Assembly: GCF_002266285.1 (NCBI RefSeq) | Contig: NZ_NPMS01000003.1 | Span: forward strand, 124,001-188,000 | Length of the DNA stretch: 64,000 nt | Reading direction: 5' to 3' | Source of the DNA: Virgibacillus indicus | GTDB lineage: Bacteria; Bacillota; Bacilli; Bacillales; Amphibacillaceae | In this document: positions 18,790-28,079 of the stretch, piece after piece | Layout of the letters: each line of letters opens with the position of its first letter | How positions within the stretch are numbered: the first letter of the stretch is position 1 | The notes under the pieces: generated by a model | What the model saw: the letters and a program-made list of their open reading frames with translations, nothing else | What the model was told of the DNA's origin: nothing | The model's database searches: none | Translations under genes and position numbers: made by a program

Positions 18790-20199
18790 ATGACAAAACA
18801 GCAAATTGGAGTTATTGGTTTAGCCGTAATGGGAAGAAATCTGGCATTAAATATCGAAAGCAGAGGGTATACTGTTTCCGTTTATAACCGGACAACAGAG
18901 AAAACAGAAGACTTTTTAAATAATGAAGCAAAAGGCAAGAATTTTGTTGGCACGAAAACAATCGAGGAATTTGTTCAATCCCTTGAGAAGCCCCGTAAAA
19001 TTATGCTGATGGTTAAAGCAGGTCCGGCAACAGATGCAACCATTGAATCATTAAAGCCATATCTCGAAAAAGGAGATATCCTGATCGATGGCGGGAACAC
19101 ATTGTTCGAGGATACTATCCGACGCAACAAAAAGCTGGATGAAACGGGAATTCATTTTATTGGTACAGGTGTTTCAGGTGGAGAGGAAGGTGCTATGAAG
19201 GGACCTTCCATGATGCCGGGCGGACAGAAAGAGGCATACGACCTGGTAGCGCCGATCTTTGAAGCTATTGCTGCAAAAGTGGATGGAGCGCCTTGTACAA
19301 CGTATATTGGTCCAGATGGTGCAGGGCATTATGTGAAAATGGTTCATAACGGTATCGAATATGGGGATATGCAGTTAATTTCGGAAGCTTATTTTATACT
19401 GAAGCATGTGCTTGGTTTAGATGCAAAAGAGCTGCATGATGTTTTTGCCGAATGGAATAAAGGGGAATTAGACAGCTATTTAATTGAAATTACTGCAGAT
19501 ATCTTTACGAAAATAGATGAAGAAACGGGAGAGCCGCTAGTCGAATTAGTGCTGGATAAAGCAGGCCAAAAAGGAACAGGAAAATGGACAAGCCAAAATG
19601 CACTGGAGCTTGGCGTTCCGCTGCCGCTGATTACAGAATCCGTTTTTGCACGCTGTATTTCTGCAATGAAAGATGAACGTGTGAAAGCAAGCAAAATGTT
19701 AAGCGGACCAGCATTGAATAAAATTGACGGCAACAGAGAAGAGCTGATTGAGGCTGTACGTAAAGCTCTATATATGAGTAAAATCTGCTCCTACGCACAA
19801 GGGTTTGCACAAATGCGGGCACAGTCAGAGGAGTATGGCTGGGATCTTAAATATGGTGATATCGCAATGATATGGCGGGGAGGCTGTATTATCCGTGCCC
19901 AATTCCTGCAAAAAATTAAGGAAGCTTATGACACGGATCCAGAATTAGCTAATCTATTATTAGACCCGTATTTTAAAGGAATTGTTGAAGAATACCAGAC
20001 TGCATTGCGTGAAGTTGTAGCAATTGCTGTGAAAAATGGTATTGCTGTACCGGCATTCTCAAGTGCAATAGCATATTATGACAGTTATCGAACAGCAGAC
20101 CTGCCTGCAAACCTTTTGCAGGCACAGCGTGATTACTTTGGTGCACATACGTATGAACGTAAAGATAAAGAAGGTGTGTTCCATACGAACTGGATTTAA
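18790..20199 (+). CDS. gndA: 6-phosphogluconate dehydrogenase, decarboxylating
   Basis: A 469-aa oxidative pentose-phosphate enzyme that makes ribulose-5-phosphate, CO2 and NADPH. Rossmann motif [21 protein letters not shown] with VYNRTTEK favouring [18 protein letters not shown]; the family signature [21 protein letters not shown]; catalytic Lys/Asn in [19 protein letters not shown]; and C-terminal [18 protein letters not shown] chose the ATG at 18790 (MTKQQIGV), which follows GAAAGGAA. The gluconate kinase gene nearby feeds the same step. Confidence 0.97.
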   Translation: MTKQQIGVIGLAVMGRNLALNIESRGYTVSVYNRTTEKTEDFLNNEAKGKNFVGTKTIEEFVQSLEKPRKIMLMVKAGPATDATIESLKPYLEKGDILIDGGNTLFEDTIRRNKKLDETGIHFIGTGVSGGEEGAMKGPSMMPGGQKEAYDLVAPIFEAIAAKVDGAPCTTYIGPDGAGHYVKMVHNGIEYGDMQLISEAYFILKHVLGLDAKELHDVFAEWNKGELDSYLIEITADIFTKIDEETGEPLVELVLDKAGQKGTGKWTSQNALELGVPLPLITESVFARCISAMKDERVKASKMLSGPALNKIDGNREELIEAVRKALYMSKICSYAQGFAQMRAQSEEYGWDLKYGDIAMIWRGGCIIRAQFLQKIKEAYDTDPELANLLLDPYFKGIVEEYQTALREVVAIAVKNGIAVPAFSSAIAYYDSYRTADLPANLLQAQRDYFGAHTYERKDKEGVFHTNWI

Positions 20200-20255
20200 G
20201 AATCCTCTTTTAAATCAGTAGTGACATAGAGAAGAAAATGGGAGGGGAATGAACT

Positions 20256-20657
20256 TTGAAAATTGCTTTAATTGCCCATGATAAAAAGAAGGATGATCTC
20301 ATTCAGTTTTCTCAGGCGTATAAATTTATACTGGAGAAGCATCAGCTATTTGCAACAGGCACAACAGGACTTAGAATAGAAGAAGGGACAGGGCTCTCTA
20401 TTCACCGCTTCCAGTCTGGACCGCTTGGTGGAGACCAGCAGATAGGTGCGATGGTTGCCGAAAATAAAATGGACATGATTATATTTTTCCGCGATCCACT
20501 AACTGCTCAGCCGCATGAACCTGACATCTCAGCACTCATGCGCCTCAGTGATGTATATTCAATCCCATTAGCTACAAACATTGGAACAGCAGAGATTTTA
20601 GTGCGCGGTTTGGAGCATGGGGACCTGGAGTGGCGTGAAATAACACAAGAAAACTAA
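20256..20657 (+). CDS. mgsA: Methylglyoxal synthase
   Basis: A 133-aa lyase that converts dihydroxyacetone phosphate to methylglyoxal and phosphate. Motifs are [16 protein letters not shown] (with catalytic His and Asp), [51 protein letters not shown] and CTNIGTAE-like [13 protein letters not shown]. It starts with TTG eight bases after GGGAGGGG. It sits between gndA and gntK, and has its own terminator. Confidence 0.95.
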   Translation: MKIALIAHDKKKDDLIQFSQAYKFILEKHQLFATGTTGLRIEEGTGLSIHRFQSGPLGGDQQIGAMVAENKMDMIIFFRDPLTAQPHEPDISALMRLSDVYSIPLATNIGTAEILVRGLEHGDLEWREITQEN

Positions 20658-20672
20658 TTGAATAATTAATTT

Positions 20673-20709
20673 AAAAAAGGCTTTGGCAAATGTGCACCAA
20701 AGCCTTTTT
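20673..20709 (+). terminator. Intrinsic terminator after mgsA
   Basis: AAAAAAGGCTTTGG pairs with CCAAAGCCTTTTT around a short loop. It can act in both directions. Confidence 0.88.
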
Positions 20710-20735
20710 CAAAAGAATTTTAAAGGTGGGATTTG

Positions 20736-22211
20736 ATGAGGCGGGAGCTGGTTATCGGACTTGATATTGGAACTACAAGTGTTAAAGCTGTTCTATTTAA
20801 TGTAAAAGGCAGACTGATTGCTGATGCAGAAGAATTGATCACTACCCATTACCCCCGTCCAGATTGGGCAGAACAAAACCCGGAAAAAATTGAAAAATCA
20901 GCTGTACATGCCTTATCAACGGTTATCCAAAAAGGGGATGTGCAAAACGGAGAACTACTGACGGTTGGCTTATCTTGTGCCATGCACTCCGTGATTTGTA
21001 TAAATGATGAATTTGAGCCACTGTCACCAATGATTATATGGTCTGATGGGAGAGCCAGCGAGCAGGCAGACAAGTTAATGAAGAATTCCGGTCATTCCAT
21101 TTATTTAAAAACAGGGACACCGATCCATCCAATGTCCCCATTCGTTAAATTGGTGTGGATGAAGGAAACTAAATATAAGCCTTATCAACAGGCAGCTTAT
21201 TTTATGACAATGAAGGAATACTTGCTGCAAAAATGGTTTCATAAAAGATTGATTGATTATTCGATGGCTTCCTCAACTGGATTATTTAACTTATTGACTC
21301 AGGTTTGGGACCAACAGGCGCTGGCCCTCGCTGGAATCAGTGAGCAACAGCTATCTGAAATTACCCCACCTACAAAAGTATTAACAGGCATGAAAAAGAA
21401 GGTTGCTGAAGAAATTGGGATAGATACTGAAATTCCGTTTGCAGTGGGTGCCGCTGATGGCCAGCTGGCAAACCTTGGAAGTGGTTCCATTGCCCAGGGG
21501 GAAGTGAATATATCGGCAGGTACGAGTGGAGCAATAAGGCAGTTCATTAAGGGCTCAAGAGTTAATCAAAAGCAGGAAACATTCACATACGGATTTACTA
21601 AAGACCTGTCCATCATTGGTGGTGCAAGCAATAATGGCGGTATTGCCTTACAATGGCTGAAGGAATTGCTGGAATTTCAGGGAAGCTACAATGAATTAAT
21701 TAAATCAGCAGAGAAAATTGACCCTGGGGCCGATGGACTGATATTTTTGCCTTATATAAATGGGGAAAGGGCACCTTTATGGAATGGAAGGGCAAAAGGC
21801 AACTTCTATGGTCTTAATATTGGACATAAAAAAGAGCATCTTGTACGGGCTGCACTCGAAGGAATAACCTTCAATTTATATCAGATTGGAAAGTCATTGG
21901 AGATAATTGCGGGGAAGCCATTGAAAATTAACGTTAATGGCGGACTTTCTAAATCCGATTTATGGGTACAGATCGTGGCGGACATATTTGGGAAAGAAAT
22001 CCATGTTTCCAATACTCATCATAATGCAGCCTGGGGAGCAGCATGGATTGCCTTAGTTGGAATTGAAAAAGAAAAATCATTAGAAGAAATTAAAAAAAAC
22101 CTGCCAGAAGAAAAAATAATAAAACCAAATCTGAAAAATCATAATAAATATATAGTAATATATGATAAGTATGAGAAGTTAGCCAGGAGTATCTCAGCAT
22201 TTTTTAAATAA
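20736..22211 (+). CDS. gntK: Gluconokinase, FGGY family
   Basis: A sugar kinase of about 491 aa that phosphorylates gluconate to 6-phosphogluconate, the substrate of the nearby gndA product. It has the N-terminal phosphate-binding loop LVIGLDIGTTSVKAVLFN, GLSCAMHSVI, the sugar-binding aspartate in GAADGQLANLGSGSI, FLPYINGERAPLWN and the second-domain ATP motif INVNGGLSKSDLWVQIVADIFG. This pattern best fits GntK of Bacillus; xylulokinase is the main alternative. ATG 20736 is preferred over TTG 20733 because of AAAGGTGG spacing. Confidence 0.87.
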   Translation: MRRELVIGLDIGTTSVKAVLFNVKGRLIADAEELITTHYPRPDWAEQNPEKIEKSAVHALSTVIQKGDVQNGELLTVGLSCAMHSVICINDEFEPLSPMIIWSDGRASEQADKLMKNSGHSIYLKTGTPIHPMSPFVKLVWMKETKYKPYQQAAYFMTMKEYLLQKWFHKRLIDYSMASSTGLFNLLTQVWDQQALALAGISEQQLSEITPPTKVLTGMKKKVAEEIGIDTEIPFAVGAADGQLANLGSGSIAQGEVNISAGTSGAIRQFIKGSRVNQKQETFTYGFTKDLSIIGGASNNGGIALQWLKELLEFQGSYNELIKSAEKIDPGADGLIFLPYINGERAPLWNGRAKGNFYGLNIGHKKEHLVRAALEGITFNLYQIGKSLEIIAGKPLKINVNGGLSKSDLWVQIVADIFGKEIHVSNTHHNAAWGAAWIALVGIEKEKSLEEIKKNLPEEKIIKPNLKNHNKYIVIYDKYEKLARSISAFFK

Positions 22212-22272
22212 AAATTCCAATTGAGTATTCTTTGCAGTTGTTTTTCGATATATTAAAGCAAGGGGGGAGTCC

Positions 22273-22887
22273 ATGTATTTTCTAATTGTCAGCCTAATCG
22301 GCTATTTTTTCGGCTGTCTTCACGGTTCGCAAATTGTCAGCAAGTATAAAAAGACCGATATTAAAAACTCCGGTGTAAAAAACTCTGGTGCCTCAAATAC
22401 GACAATAGTGTTGGGGTGGAAGTATGGAATTTTAGTTGCACTTATCGATATTTTTAAAGCTACATTAGCAATTATTTTAGTTTTATATATTTTAAATGAA
22501 AGCGGGATTACCGGGGAAACAAAGAACTTGCTTGTATATGTTACTGCACTGTTTATAATTATCGGTCATAATTACCCGGTAACGATGAAGTTTAGCGGAG
22601 GGAAAGGTACCGCATCGCTGGTTGGAGTTCTGCTTGCGATAGACTGGAAAATAGCTGTGATAGGGATTGGTATCCTGCTGATTTTCACGTTTGCTACAGA
22701 TTATCTGGTTGTTGGTGTGTTGTTTATGTATGTATCATTTTTAATTACGACGTACTTCTACTTTGGAATTGAACCCACCATGATCGTGGTTTTATTATCA
22801 GTATTAAGTGTTATGAAACATATGGAAAATTATAAACGTATATTAATGAAAGAAGAAACGAAACTTTCGAGTATGTTTCGAAAGTAA
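22273..22887 (+). CDS. plsY: Glycerol-3-phosphate acyltransferase, PlsY family
   Basis: A 204-aa multi-pass membrane enzyme that moves the acyl group from acyl-phosphate to glycerol-3-phosphate. The three conserved cytosolic motifs are present: GSQIVSKY near residue 20, GVKNSGASNTTIVLGWK, and GHNYPVTMKFSGGKGTAS. About six membrane segments. The sequence is divergent from a typical housekeeping PlsY, so it may be a second copy. The DUF456 gene follows after 23 bases, probably in one operon. Confidence 0.82.
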   Translation: MYFLIVSLIGYFFGCLHGSQIVSKYKKTDIKNSGVKNSGASNTTIVLGWKYGILVALIDIFKATLAIILVLYILNESGITGETKNLLVYVTALFIIIGHNYPVTMKFSGGKGTASLVGVLLAIDWKIAVIGIGILLIFTFATDYLVVGVLFMYVSFLITTYFYFGIEPTMIVVLLSVLSVMKHMENYKRILMKEETKLSSMFRK

Positions 22888-22910
22888 AACTGAACTGATC
22901 GGAGGGAAAC

Positions 22911-23396
22911 ATGCTGGATATTGTTATATGGATTGTTATTATTGCACTATTTATTCTAAGCTTCGCGGGGATAATCTTCCCAATCATCCCGTCCGTTTTA
23001 GTACTGTGGGTCGGCTTTATTCTTTACCATTTTATAATTAGTTCGAATGAGCTGAATGTTTTCTTTTGGATTATCATGATTGTGTTTACAGTGATTCTAA
23101 TTATCGCTGATATCATCGCAAACAGTTACTTTGTGAAAAAATTTGGTGGAAGCAAATGGGGAGAACGGGGTGCTGCAATTGCGGTCATCGTGGGTTCATT
23201 TATTATTCCGCCATTTGGCATCCTGATTGTTCCTTTTGCAGTTGTGTTTATTATTGAAATGCTTCAGAAAAAAACAGTGAAAGATGCATTTCGGGCATCC
23301 ATTGGATCACTCATTGGATTTTTAGGAGGGGCATTTGCCAAAGTGGTGATTCAAATTGTTATGATAGCCTGGTTTTTTGTCGTAGTATTACTATAA
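22911..23396 (+). CDS. DUF456-family membrane protein
   Basis: A 161-aa hydrophobic protein with about four to five membrane segments. Glycine-rich hairpins GGSKWGERGAAIAVIVGSFIIPPFGILIVPF and FRASIGSLIGFLGGAFAKVV are characteristic of DUF456 (YqgC-like) proteins, whose role is not known. It is tightly packed between plsY and pdxK. Confidence 0.75.
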   Translation: MLDIVIWIVIIALFILSFAGIIFPIIPSVLVLWVGFILYHFIISSNELNVFFWIIMIVFTVILIIADIIANSYFVKKFGGSKWGERGAAIAVIVGSFIIPPFGILIVPFAVVFIIEMLQKKTVKDAFRASIGSLIGFLGGAFAKVVIQIVMIAWFFVVVLL

Positions 23397-23426
23397 TCAA
23401 TAAATTTCCAGAAAGAAGGATTTATC

Positions 23427-24260
23427 ATGAATTATCCATCACGAGTCATTACAATTGCAGGATCGGCAGCAGGTGGAAGCGCCGGGATCCAGGCAGATTT
23501 AAAAACGTTTCAGGAATTGGATGTATATGGAATGAGCGTTGTTACAGCAATTGTAGGACGACATCCTGAGACATATAAAAATGTACATCCACAAACAATC
23601 GAAGCAATTGAAGCACAATTCGATACAGCCATGAAACAAGTAGGGACTGACAGTCTTAAGACAGGAATGTTATTTTCCAAAGACGTAATTGAAACAGCAG
23701 CGGAATTAATACAGGATTCTCGTATAGAAAACATTGTTGTTGATCCTGTAATGGTTGGTAAATTAGATTCGAAGCTATTGGAAGATGATGCGATAGAAGC
23801 ATTAAAAGATAGTTTAATACCTAATGCAACCATTATTACACCTAATATGCCGGAAGCTTCTTTTCTGCTTGATGGTAGAACGATAGACAGTATCGATGGA
23901 TTGAAAAAGGCTGCAATCGACCTGCATCAATTAGGAGCTAATTATGTTTTGGTGAAGGGTGGAAGACTTAAAGGTCCTGCTGTAGATGTATTGTATGATG
24001 GCAAGACGGTTACAATGCTTGAAGCACCAAGAATTGATACAGTGAATACGAGTGGTGCAGGCTGTACATATTCTGCAGCAATAGCTGCATATTTAGCAAA
24101 GGGTAAAACAGTATTGGAAGCAGTCAGACTTGCTAAGAGCTTTGTTACAACAGCAATTGAACATGGTTTTTCCTATACAGAGAAAGTTGGACCAACGTAT
24201 CATGCGGCTGAAAGGAAGTATGGAGAGGCTCATAAAATTAAGGTGAAAAAGCTTACTTAA
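23427..24260 (+). CDS. pdxK: Pyridoxine (pyridoxal) kinase, PdxK/ThiD-like
   Basis: A 277-aa ribokinase-fold enzyme phosphorylating B6 vitamers (and possibly HMP). Motifs are TIAGSAAGGSAGIQADLKTF, DPVMVGKLDSKLL, TPNMPEASFLL, LVKGGRL and the anion-hole/catalytic block DTVNTSGAGCTYSAAIAAYLAKG. The NTSGAGCTYSAA form, rather than NTHGTGCTFSAA, points to the Bacillus PdxK subgroup instead of ThiD. GAAAGAAGGA precedes the ATG. Confidence 0.87.
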   Translation: MNYPSRVITIAGSAAGGSAGIQADLKTFQELDVYGMSVVTAIVGRHPETYKNVHPQTIEAIEAQFDTAMKQVGTDSLKTGMLFSKDVIETAAELIQDSRIENIVVDPVMVGKLDSKLLEDDAIEALKDSLIPNATIITPNMPEASFLLDGRTIDSIDGLKKAAIDLHQLGANYVLVKGGRLKGPAVDVLYDGKTVTMLEAPRIDTVNTSGAGCTYSAAIAAYLAKGKTVLEAVRLAKSFVTTAIEHGFSYTEKVGPTYHAAERKYGEAHKIKVKKLT

Positions 24261-24331
24261 TTTTTGGATAAATCAGCTTAGACTGTTAAAATGATATGGA
24301 AGACAAATAAAAATACTGGGAGGTATGTGCA

Positions 24332-24622
24332 GTGGATTATGAACACGAACACGAGCATGATCATCGTCACGATACCGTAACTACAGCAGAGAAAGAAGAT
24401 TTATTAGGTTTAGTGCATATGCGATTCGGACATCTGCCTGATGAGATACATGAGAAAATCATGGCTATTGGGGACTTGGATGTGCTGGACCGATTATTTC
24501 TTATAGCAGTAAATGCCGCAAACTGGGATGTATTTGTTGCGGAATTAAATGAAGGTACTGATTCATTTAAAATGACAGGTGACGGCTTTGATCCTTTAGC
24601 AGAAAAAAAGAAAGAAGAATAA
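24332..24622 (+). CDS. Small protein with His-rich N-terminus, unknown function
   Basis: A 96-aa soluble acidic protein. The first 14 residues (MDYEHEHEHDHRHD) could bind a metal such as zinc or nickel. The remainder is predicted helical (LLGLVHMRFGHLPDEIHEKIMAIGDLDVLDRLFLIAVNAANWDVFVAEL) and resembles the short helical domain found next to some transposase-like and metal-related proteins, but I cannot name the family with confidence. It starts with GTG after TGGGAGGT and lies 11 bases before pncA, suggesting co-expression. Confidence 0.7.
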   Translation: MDYEHEHEHDHRHDTVTTAEKEDLLGLVHMRFGHLPDEIHEKIMAIGDLDVLDRLFLIAVNAANWDVFVAELNEGTDSFKMTGDGFDPLAEKKKEE

Positions 24623-24632
24623 GGTGAAGCAA

Positions 24633-25184
24633 ATGGGGACACGAGCATTAATTAATGTTGATTATACAAATGATTTTGTTGCTAAAGATGGCAAATTAAC
24701 ATGTGGAGTGCCCGGACAAGCAATTGAGGAAAAGGTAACTTCCATAACAAATGACTTTATCGAAGCGGGAGATTATGTTGTATTTGCTATTGATGCGCAC
24801 CTGGACGGGGACAAACTCCATCCTGAGTCATCCCTGTTTCCGCCGCATAATCTCATTGGTACTTCGGGACGGAGTTTATACGGGAAACTTGCAGCTGTTT
24901 ATGAACAGAACAAGCAAAAAGAAAATGTATATTACTATGATAAAACCCGTTACAGTGCTTTTGCCGGAACAGATCTGGAATTAAAGCTGCGTGAAAGAGG
25001 GATTCATGAGATCCATATTATCGGTGTATGTACGGATATTTGTGTATTGCATACAGCAGTTGATGCGTATAATAAGGGATTCTCTATTGTAGTACATAAA
25101 GATGCGGTTGCCAGTTTTAATCCTGCAGGACATGACTGGGCGCTGGGACATTTTACAGATACATTGGGTGCAAAAGTCATATAA
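24633..25184 (+). CDS. pncA: Nicotinamidase / isochorismatase-family hydrolase
   Basis: A 183-aa cysteine hydrolase of NAD salvage that converts nicotinamide to nicotinate. The catalytic triad and metal site are visible: NVDYTNDF (Asp), FAIDAHLDGDKLHPESSLFPPHN (metal His/Asp and Lys region) and GVCTDICVLHTAVDAYNKG (nucleophilic Cys). ATG 24633 is chosen because AAGGTG lies six bases upstream; the GTG at 24624 overlaps that site. A terminator follows. Confidence 0.88.
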   Translation: MGTRALINVDYTNDFVAKDGKLTCGVPGQAIEEKVTSITNDFIEAGDYVVFAIDAHLDGDKLHPESSLFPPHNLIGTSGRSLYGKLAAVYEQNKQKENVYYYDKTRYSAFAGTDLELKLRERGIHEIHIIGVCTDICVLHTAVDAYNKGFSIVVHKDAVASFNPAGHDWALGHFTDTLGAKVI

Positions 25185-25189
25185 TTGGA

Positions 25190-25226
25190 GAAGCTTGCAG
25201 ATATTTTAGATTTGCAGGCTTTTCTT
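25190..25226 (+). terminator. Intrinsic terminator after pncA
   Basis: AAGCTTGCA and TGCAGGCTT pair (one wobble) around an AT-rich loop, followed by TTCTT. Confidence 0.65.
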
Positions 25227-25256
25227 ATGAGATGGTTTAGCTAGAAATCATGTAAA

Positions 25257-25585
25257 GGGAGCGCCTATGAGCCAAAACTCAGCGAAAGCAGTCATAAAAG
25301 GTAACATAGAGAACGTCTATAAGCCAAAACTCAGCGAAAGCAGTTATAAAAGGTAACATAGGGAACGTCTATGAGCCCAACCCCAGGGACAGCAGTCATA
25401 AAAGGTAACATAGGGAAGGTCTATGAGCCCAAACTCAGGGACAGCAGTCATAAAAGGTAACATAGGGAAGGCCTATAAGCCTAAACTCAGGGACAGCAGT
25501 CATAAAAGGTAACATAGGGAACGTTTATAAGCCCAAACGCAGAGAAAGTGGCAATAAAAGTAACATGGAAAGCATTTATAACAGA
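25257..25585. repeat. 52-bp tandem repeat array, about six copies
   Basis: Five well-kept units of exactly 52 bases begin at 25257, 25309, 25361, 25413 and 25465; a sixth, diverged unit begins at 25517 and a partial one follows. The unit runs from GGGAACGTCTATGAGCC through CTCAGGGACAGCAG to TCATAAAAGGTAACATA. There is no spacer between units and 52 is not a multiple of three, so this is neither CRISPR nor a coding repeat. It lies between pncA and an acetyltransferase gene. Confidence 0.92.
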
Positions 25586-25653
25586 AAAATGATAAAAAGA
25601 TACTATAGATCAGTATTCAGCAAATGCGAACAACGGTATTGGGAGAGGATATG

Positions 25654-26184
25654 ATGAAGTTATTTAAGAAAAATAATTTTGAGGCGTACACTGTAGAAAA
25701 AGCGACAGATGCTGACAGCTCTGTTGTTTTCAAGATTCTGCAGGGAGCTGCCGCCTGGCTCAAGGAAAAAGGGATCTTACAATGGGAGCATTTGTACAAT
25801 GAAGTGGAAGTTAATGAGATTATCGAGGACATCCAAGCTGGTATAACATATAAAGTGTTAAATAACACAGGAGAAATCGTTGCTGTATTTAATTTTTCTG
25901 AAATGCAAAATGAATGGGACATTGCAATGTGGGGGAAAAGAGTGGATCATGCGTTTTATATTCATCGTCTGGCAGTACATAAAGACCATCATAATAAACA
26001 GATTGGCAGGAAAACGCTTGAATGGATTGATGAAAATATTCAGCTGAACCATGGATTTGTGCGACTCGATTGCATTGCGGATAATCCAGTACTCAATGAT
26101 TTTTATCAGCAGGCAGGTTATCGCTTTGCAGGGCATGTTGGGGTAGGGGAAGACAAATTTTCCATCTATGAAAAAGCTTTTTAA
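25654..26184 (+). CDS. GNAT-family N-acetyltransferase
   Basis: A 176-aa single-domain acetyltransferase. The acetyl-CoA loop is YIHRLAVHKDHHNKQIGRKTLEWIDE (R/Q-x-x-G-x-G/A-like) and the later core is VRLDCIADNPVLNDFYQQAGYRFAGHV. The N-terminal block ADSSVVFKILQGAAAWLKEKGILQW is common in a Firmicutes subgroup of unknown substrate. ATG 25654 has GGGAG eight bases upstream; the adjacent ATG at 25651 is also possible. Earlier in-frame ATGs lack a ribosome binding site. Confidence 0.8.
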   Translation: MKLFKKNNFEAYTVEKATDADSSVVFKILQGAAAWLKEKGILQWEHLYNEVEVNEIIEDIQAGITYKVLNNTGEIVAVFNFSEMQNEWDIAMWGKRVDHAFYIHRLAVHKDHHNKQIGRKTLEWIDENIQLNHGFVRLDCIADNPVLNDFYQQAGYRFAGHVGVGEDKFSIYEKAF

Positions 26185-26191
26185 GCCGGAT

Positions 26192-26220
26192 TTGACTTTG
26201 TCCGCATATCATTATATATT
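26192..26220 (+). promoter_or_regulatory. Sigma-A promoter of proS
   Basis: TTGACT (26192-26197), a 17-base spacer and TATATT (26215-26220) sit just after the acetyltransferase gene. Transcription would start near 26227, directly before the T-box leader. Confidence 0.7.
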
Positions 26221-26226
26221 AAGGAA

Positions 26227-26545
26227 TATACAGGAAACGATGACGAGGATTAGTATAATTGACTGTCTTTTAAAGAGAGGAAATGGATGCTGTGAATTTC
26301 CAAAGAAGTCGATTAGAACCTGCCTTCTGAGTTCGCCGCCGGAAAAGCGATTTTCGCTGTAAGGTGTGCGCGGTTGATGACCGTTATCAAACGAAGTGGC
26401 ATACAAAGCCCACAGCCGGATATTGAATACTAGAGCCATTGATCTTGTATCAATTAATATTGCGCGCTTTGTAATTGCAAGCAAGGGTGGTACCACCAGA
26501 CCTCGGTCCCTTTTTAGGATGCGGGGATTTTTTGTGTTCAAAAAT
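26227..26545 (+). promoter_or_regulatory. T-box riboswitch (tRNA-Pro) in the proS leader
   Basis: A roughly 320-base leader with the hallmark T-box sequence AAGGGTGGTACC (26483-26494) that pairs with the tRNA 3' end. Upstream, Stem I features are recognisable: ACGAGGATTAGTA near 26245 and the distal-loop-like GGATGCTGTGAATTTCC. A candidate proline specifier codon CCT lies at 26319-26321 after AGAA. After the T-box a terminator stem (GTCCCT/GGGGAT, 26506-26527) is followed by TTTTTTG. Uncharged tRNA-Pro should favour the antiterminator and turn on proS. Specifier position is by eye. Confidence 0.88.
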
Positions 26546-26572
26546 AAATTTAACAATAAAGAGGTGTTTAGC

Positions 26573-28012
26573 TTGGGAAAGAAAAACAAGCAGTTTGTAG
26601 AAAAAATCACTGCAATGGAAGATGACTTCGCTCAATGGTATACAGATGTAGTAAAACAGGCGGAATTGGTTGAATACGGTTTGGTTAGAGGAACAATGAT
26701 CATTAAACCATACGGATTTGCCATTTGGGAAAACGTGAAGAACGAATTGGACCGCCAAATTAAAGAAACAGGTCATTCCAATGTAGCATTTCCTGTATTT
26801 ATTCCGGAAAGCCTGCTGCAAAAGGAAAAAGATCATGTCGAAGGATTTGCTCCTGAAGTGGCCTGGATAACACATGGCGGGGATGAAGAGCTTGCAGAAC
26901 GACTTGCATTCCGCCCAACTTCTGAAGTGCTATTCTGTGATTACTATTCTAAAAATATCCATTCTTACAGAGACCTGCCAAAACTGTATAACCAATGGGG
27001 CAATGTTGTGCGCTGGGAGAAAACAACCCGTCCGTTTCTGCGTTCTTCAGAGTTTCACTGGCAGGAAGGCCATACAGCCCATGCAACCGATGAGGATGCA
27101 GCTGAAGAAACAGACAGAATGCTCGGTGTTTATGCTGATGTAGTAGAAAATTACCTGGCTATCCCTGTTCTTCGGGGACGTAAAACTGAAAAGGAAAAGT
27201 TTGCCGGTGCCAAATACACATTAACGATTGAGGCTTTGATGCATGATGGAAAAGCATTGCAATCTGGAACATCTCATCACTTCGGATCAGGTTTTGCAGA
27301 AGCTTTTGATATTACTTATCTGGACGAAAATGGTGACAGCCAGTTTGTTCATCAAACTTCATGGGGCCTATCAACACGGATTATGGGTGCTTTAATCATG
27401 GTGCATGGTGACAATCGTGGATTGGTGATACCGCCAAGAATCGCTCCAACCCAAGCAATGATTGTACCAATCGCCCAGCATAAAGAGGGCGTTTTAGATA
27501 AAGCCTATGATTTGCGTGACCGGTTAAACGATCTTATTCGTGTGGATATCGACGCAAGTGATAAGATGCCTGGCTGGAAATTTAATGAATATGAAATGAA
27601 GGGCATCCCTGTACGGATCGAAATGGGACCTAAAGATATTGAGAAGGAACAAGTTGTCTTAGTCCGCCGTGATACAGGAGAAAAAGAATTTGTTGCACTG
27701 AACGAACTTGAGGAACGCCTGCCAGCTTTACTGGATGAAATACAGACAAATTTATATAATAAGGCTCTGGAGCATCGCAATGAAAAAACCACTGTTGCAA
27801 AGGACATGGATGAATTCAAACAAACGCTTGATCAAAAAACTGGATTCATCAAAGCAATGTGGTGTGGCGATAATGAATGTGAAGAGAAGATTAAGGAAGA
27901 AACTACAGCAACTTCACGCTGCATCCCTTTTGAACAGGAATCAGTATCAGATACATGTGTCTGCTGTGGAAAAGAAGCAAAAGAATTAGTAATTTGGGCT
28001 AAGGCATATTAA
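26573..28012 (+). CDS. proS: Prolyl-tRNA synthetase, archaeal/eukaryotic-like (type 3)
   Basis: A class II aminoacyl-tRNA synthetase of about 479 aa. It shows [23 protein letters not shown], motif 2 [39 protein letters not shown] and motif 3 [21 protein letters not shown]. The anticodon domain is followed by a C-terminal zinc-like module with clustered Cys (CGDNEC, SRC, CVCC) ending WAKAY. This short form lacks the editing insertion of the usual bacterial ProRS. It starts with TTG after AAAGAGGTG; no good ribosome binding site precedes the earlier in-frame starts, which lie inside the T-box. Confidence 0.93.
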   Translation: MGKKNKQFVEKITAMEDDFAQWYTDVVKQAELVEYGLVRGTMIIKPYGFAIWENVKNELDRQIKETGHSNVAFPVFIPESLLQKEKDHVEGFAPEVAWITHGGDEELAERLAFRPTSEVLFCDYYSKNIHSYRDLPKLYNQWGNVVRWEKTTRPFLRSSEFHWQEGHTAHATDEDAAEETDRMLGVYADVVENYLAIPVLRGRKTEKEKFAGAKYTLTIEALMHDGKALQSGTSHHFGSGFAEAFDITYLDENGDSQFVHQTSWGLSTRIMGALIMVHGDNRGLVIPPRIAPTQAMIVPIAQHKEGVLDKAYDLRDRLNDLIRVDIDASDKMPGWKFNEYEMKGIPVRIEMGPKDIEKEQVVLVRRDTGEKEFVALNELEERLPALLDEIQTNLYNKALEHRNEKTTVAKDMDEFKQTLDQKTGFIKAMWCGDNECEEKIKEETTATSRCIPFEQESVSDTCVCCGKEAKELVIWAKAY

Positions 28013-28019
28013 TGTTTTG

Positions 28020-28049
28020 AAACAAGCGCTTTTATTAGCGCTTGTTTTT
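28020..28049 (+). terminator. Intrinsic terminator after proS
   Basis: AAACAAGCGC and GCGCTTGTTT form a perfect stem with an 8-base loop and T-tract. Confidence 0.9.
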
Positions 28050-28079
28050 AAATAGGCTTTAAAGTTGTGAAGATTGTAG

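Noticed and set aside
25257..25585. CRISPR array
   Set aside because: The 52-bp units follow one another without spacers, and no cas genes are nearby.
26396..26572. N-terminal extension of ProS
   Set aside because: It would translate the T-box and terminator; the family N-terminus starts at the TTG at 26573 after a good ribosome binding site.
26450..26875. Antisense reading frame of 141 codons over the proS leader
   Set aside because: It overlaps the T-box and proS on the opposite strand, has no ribosome binding site or family resemblance.
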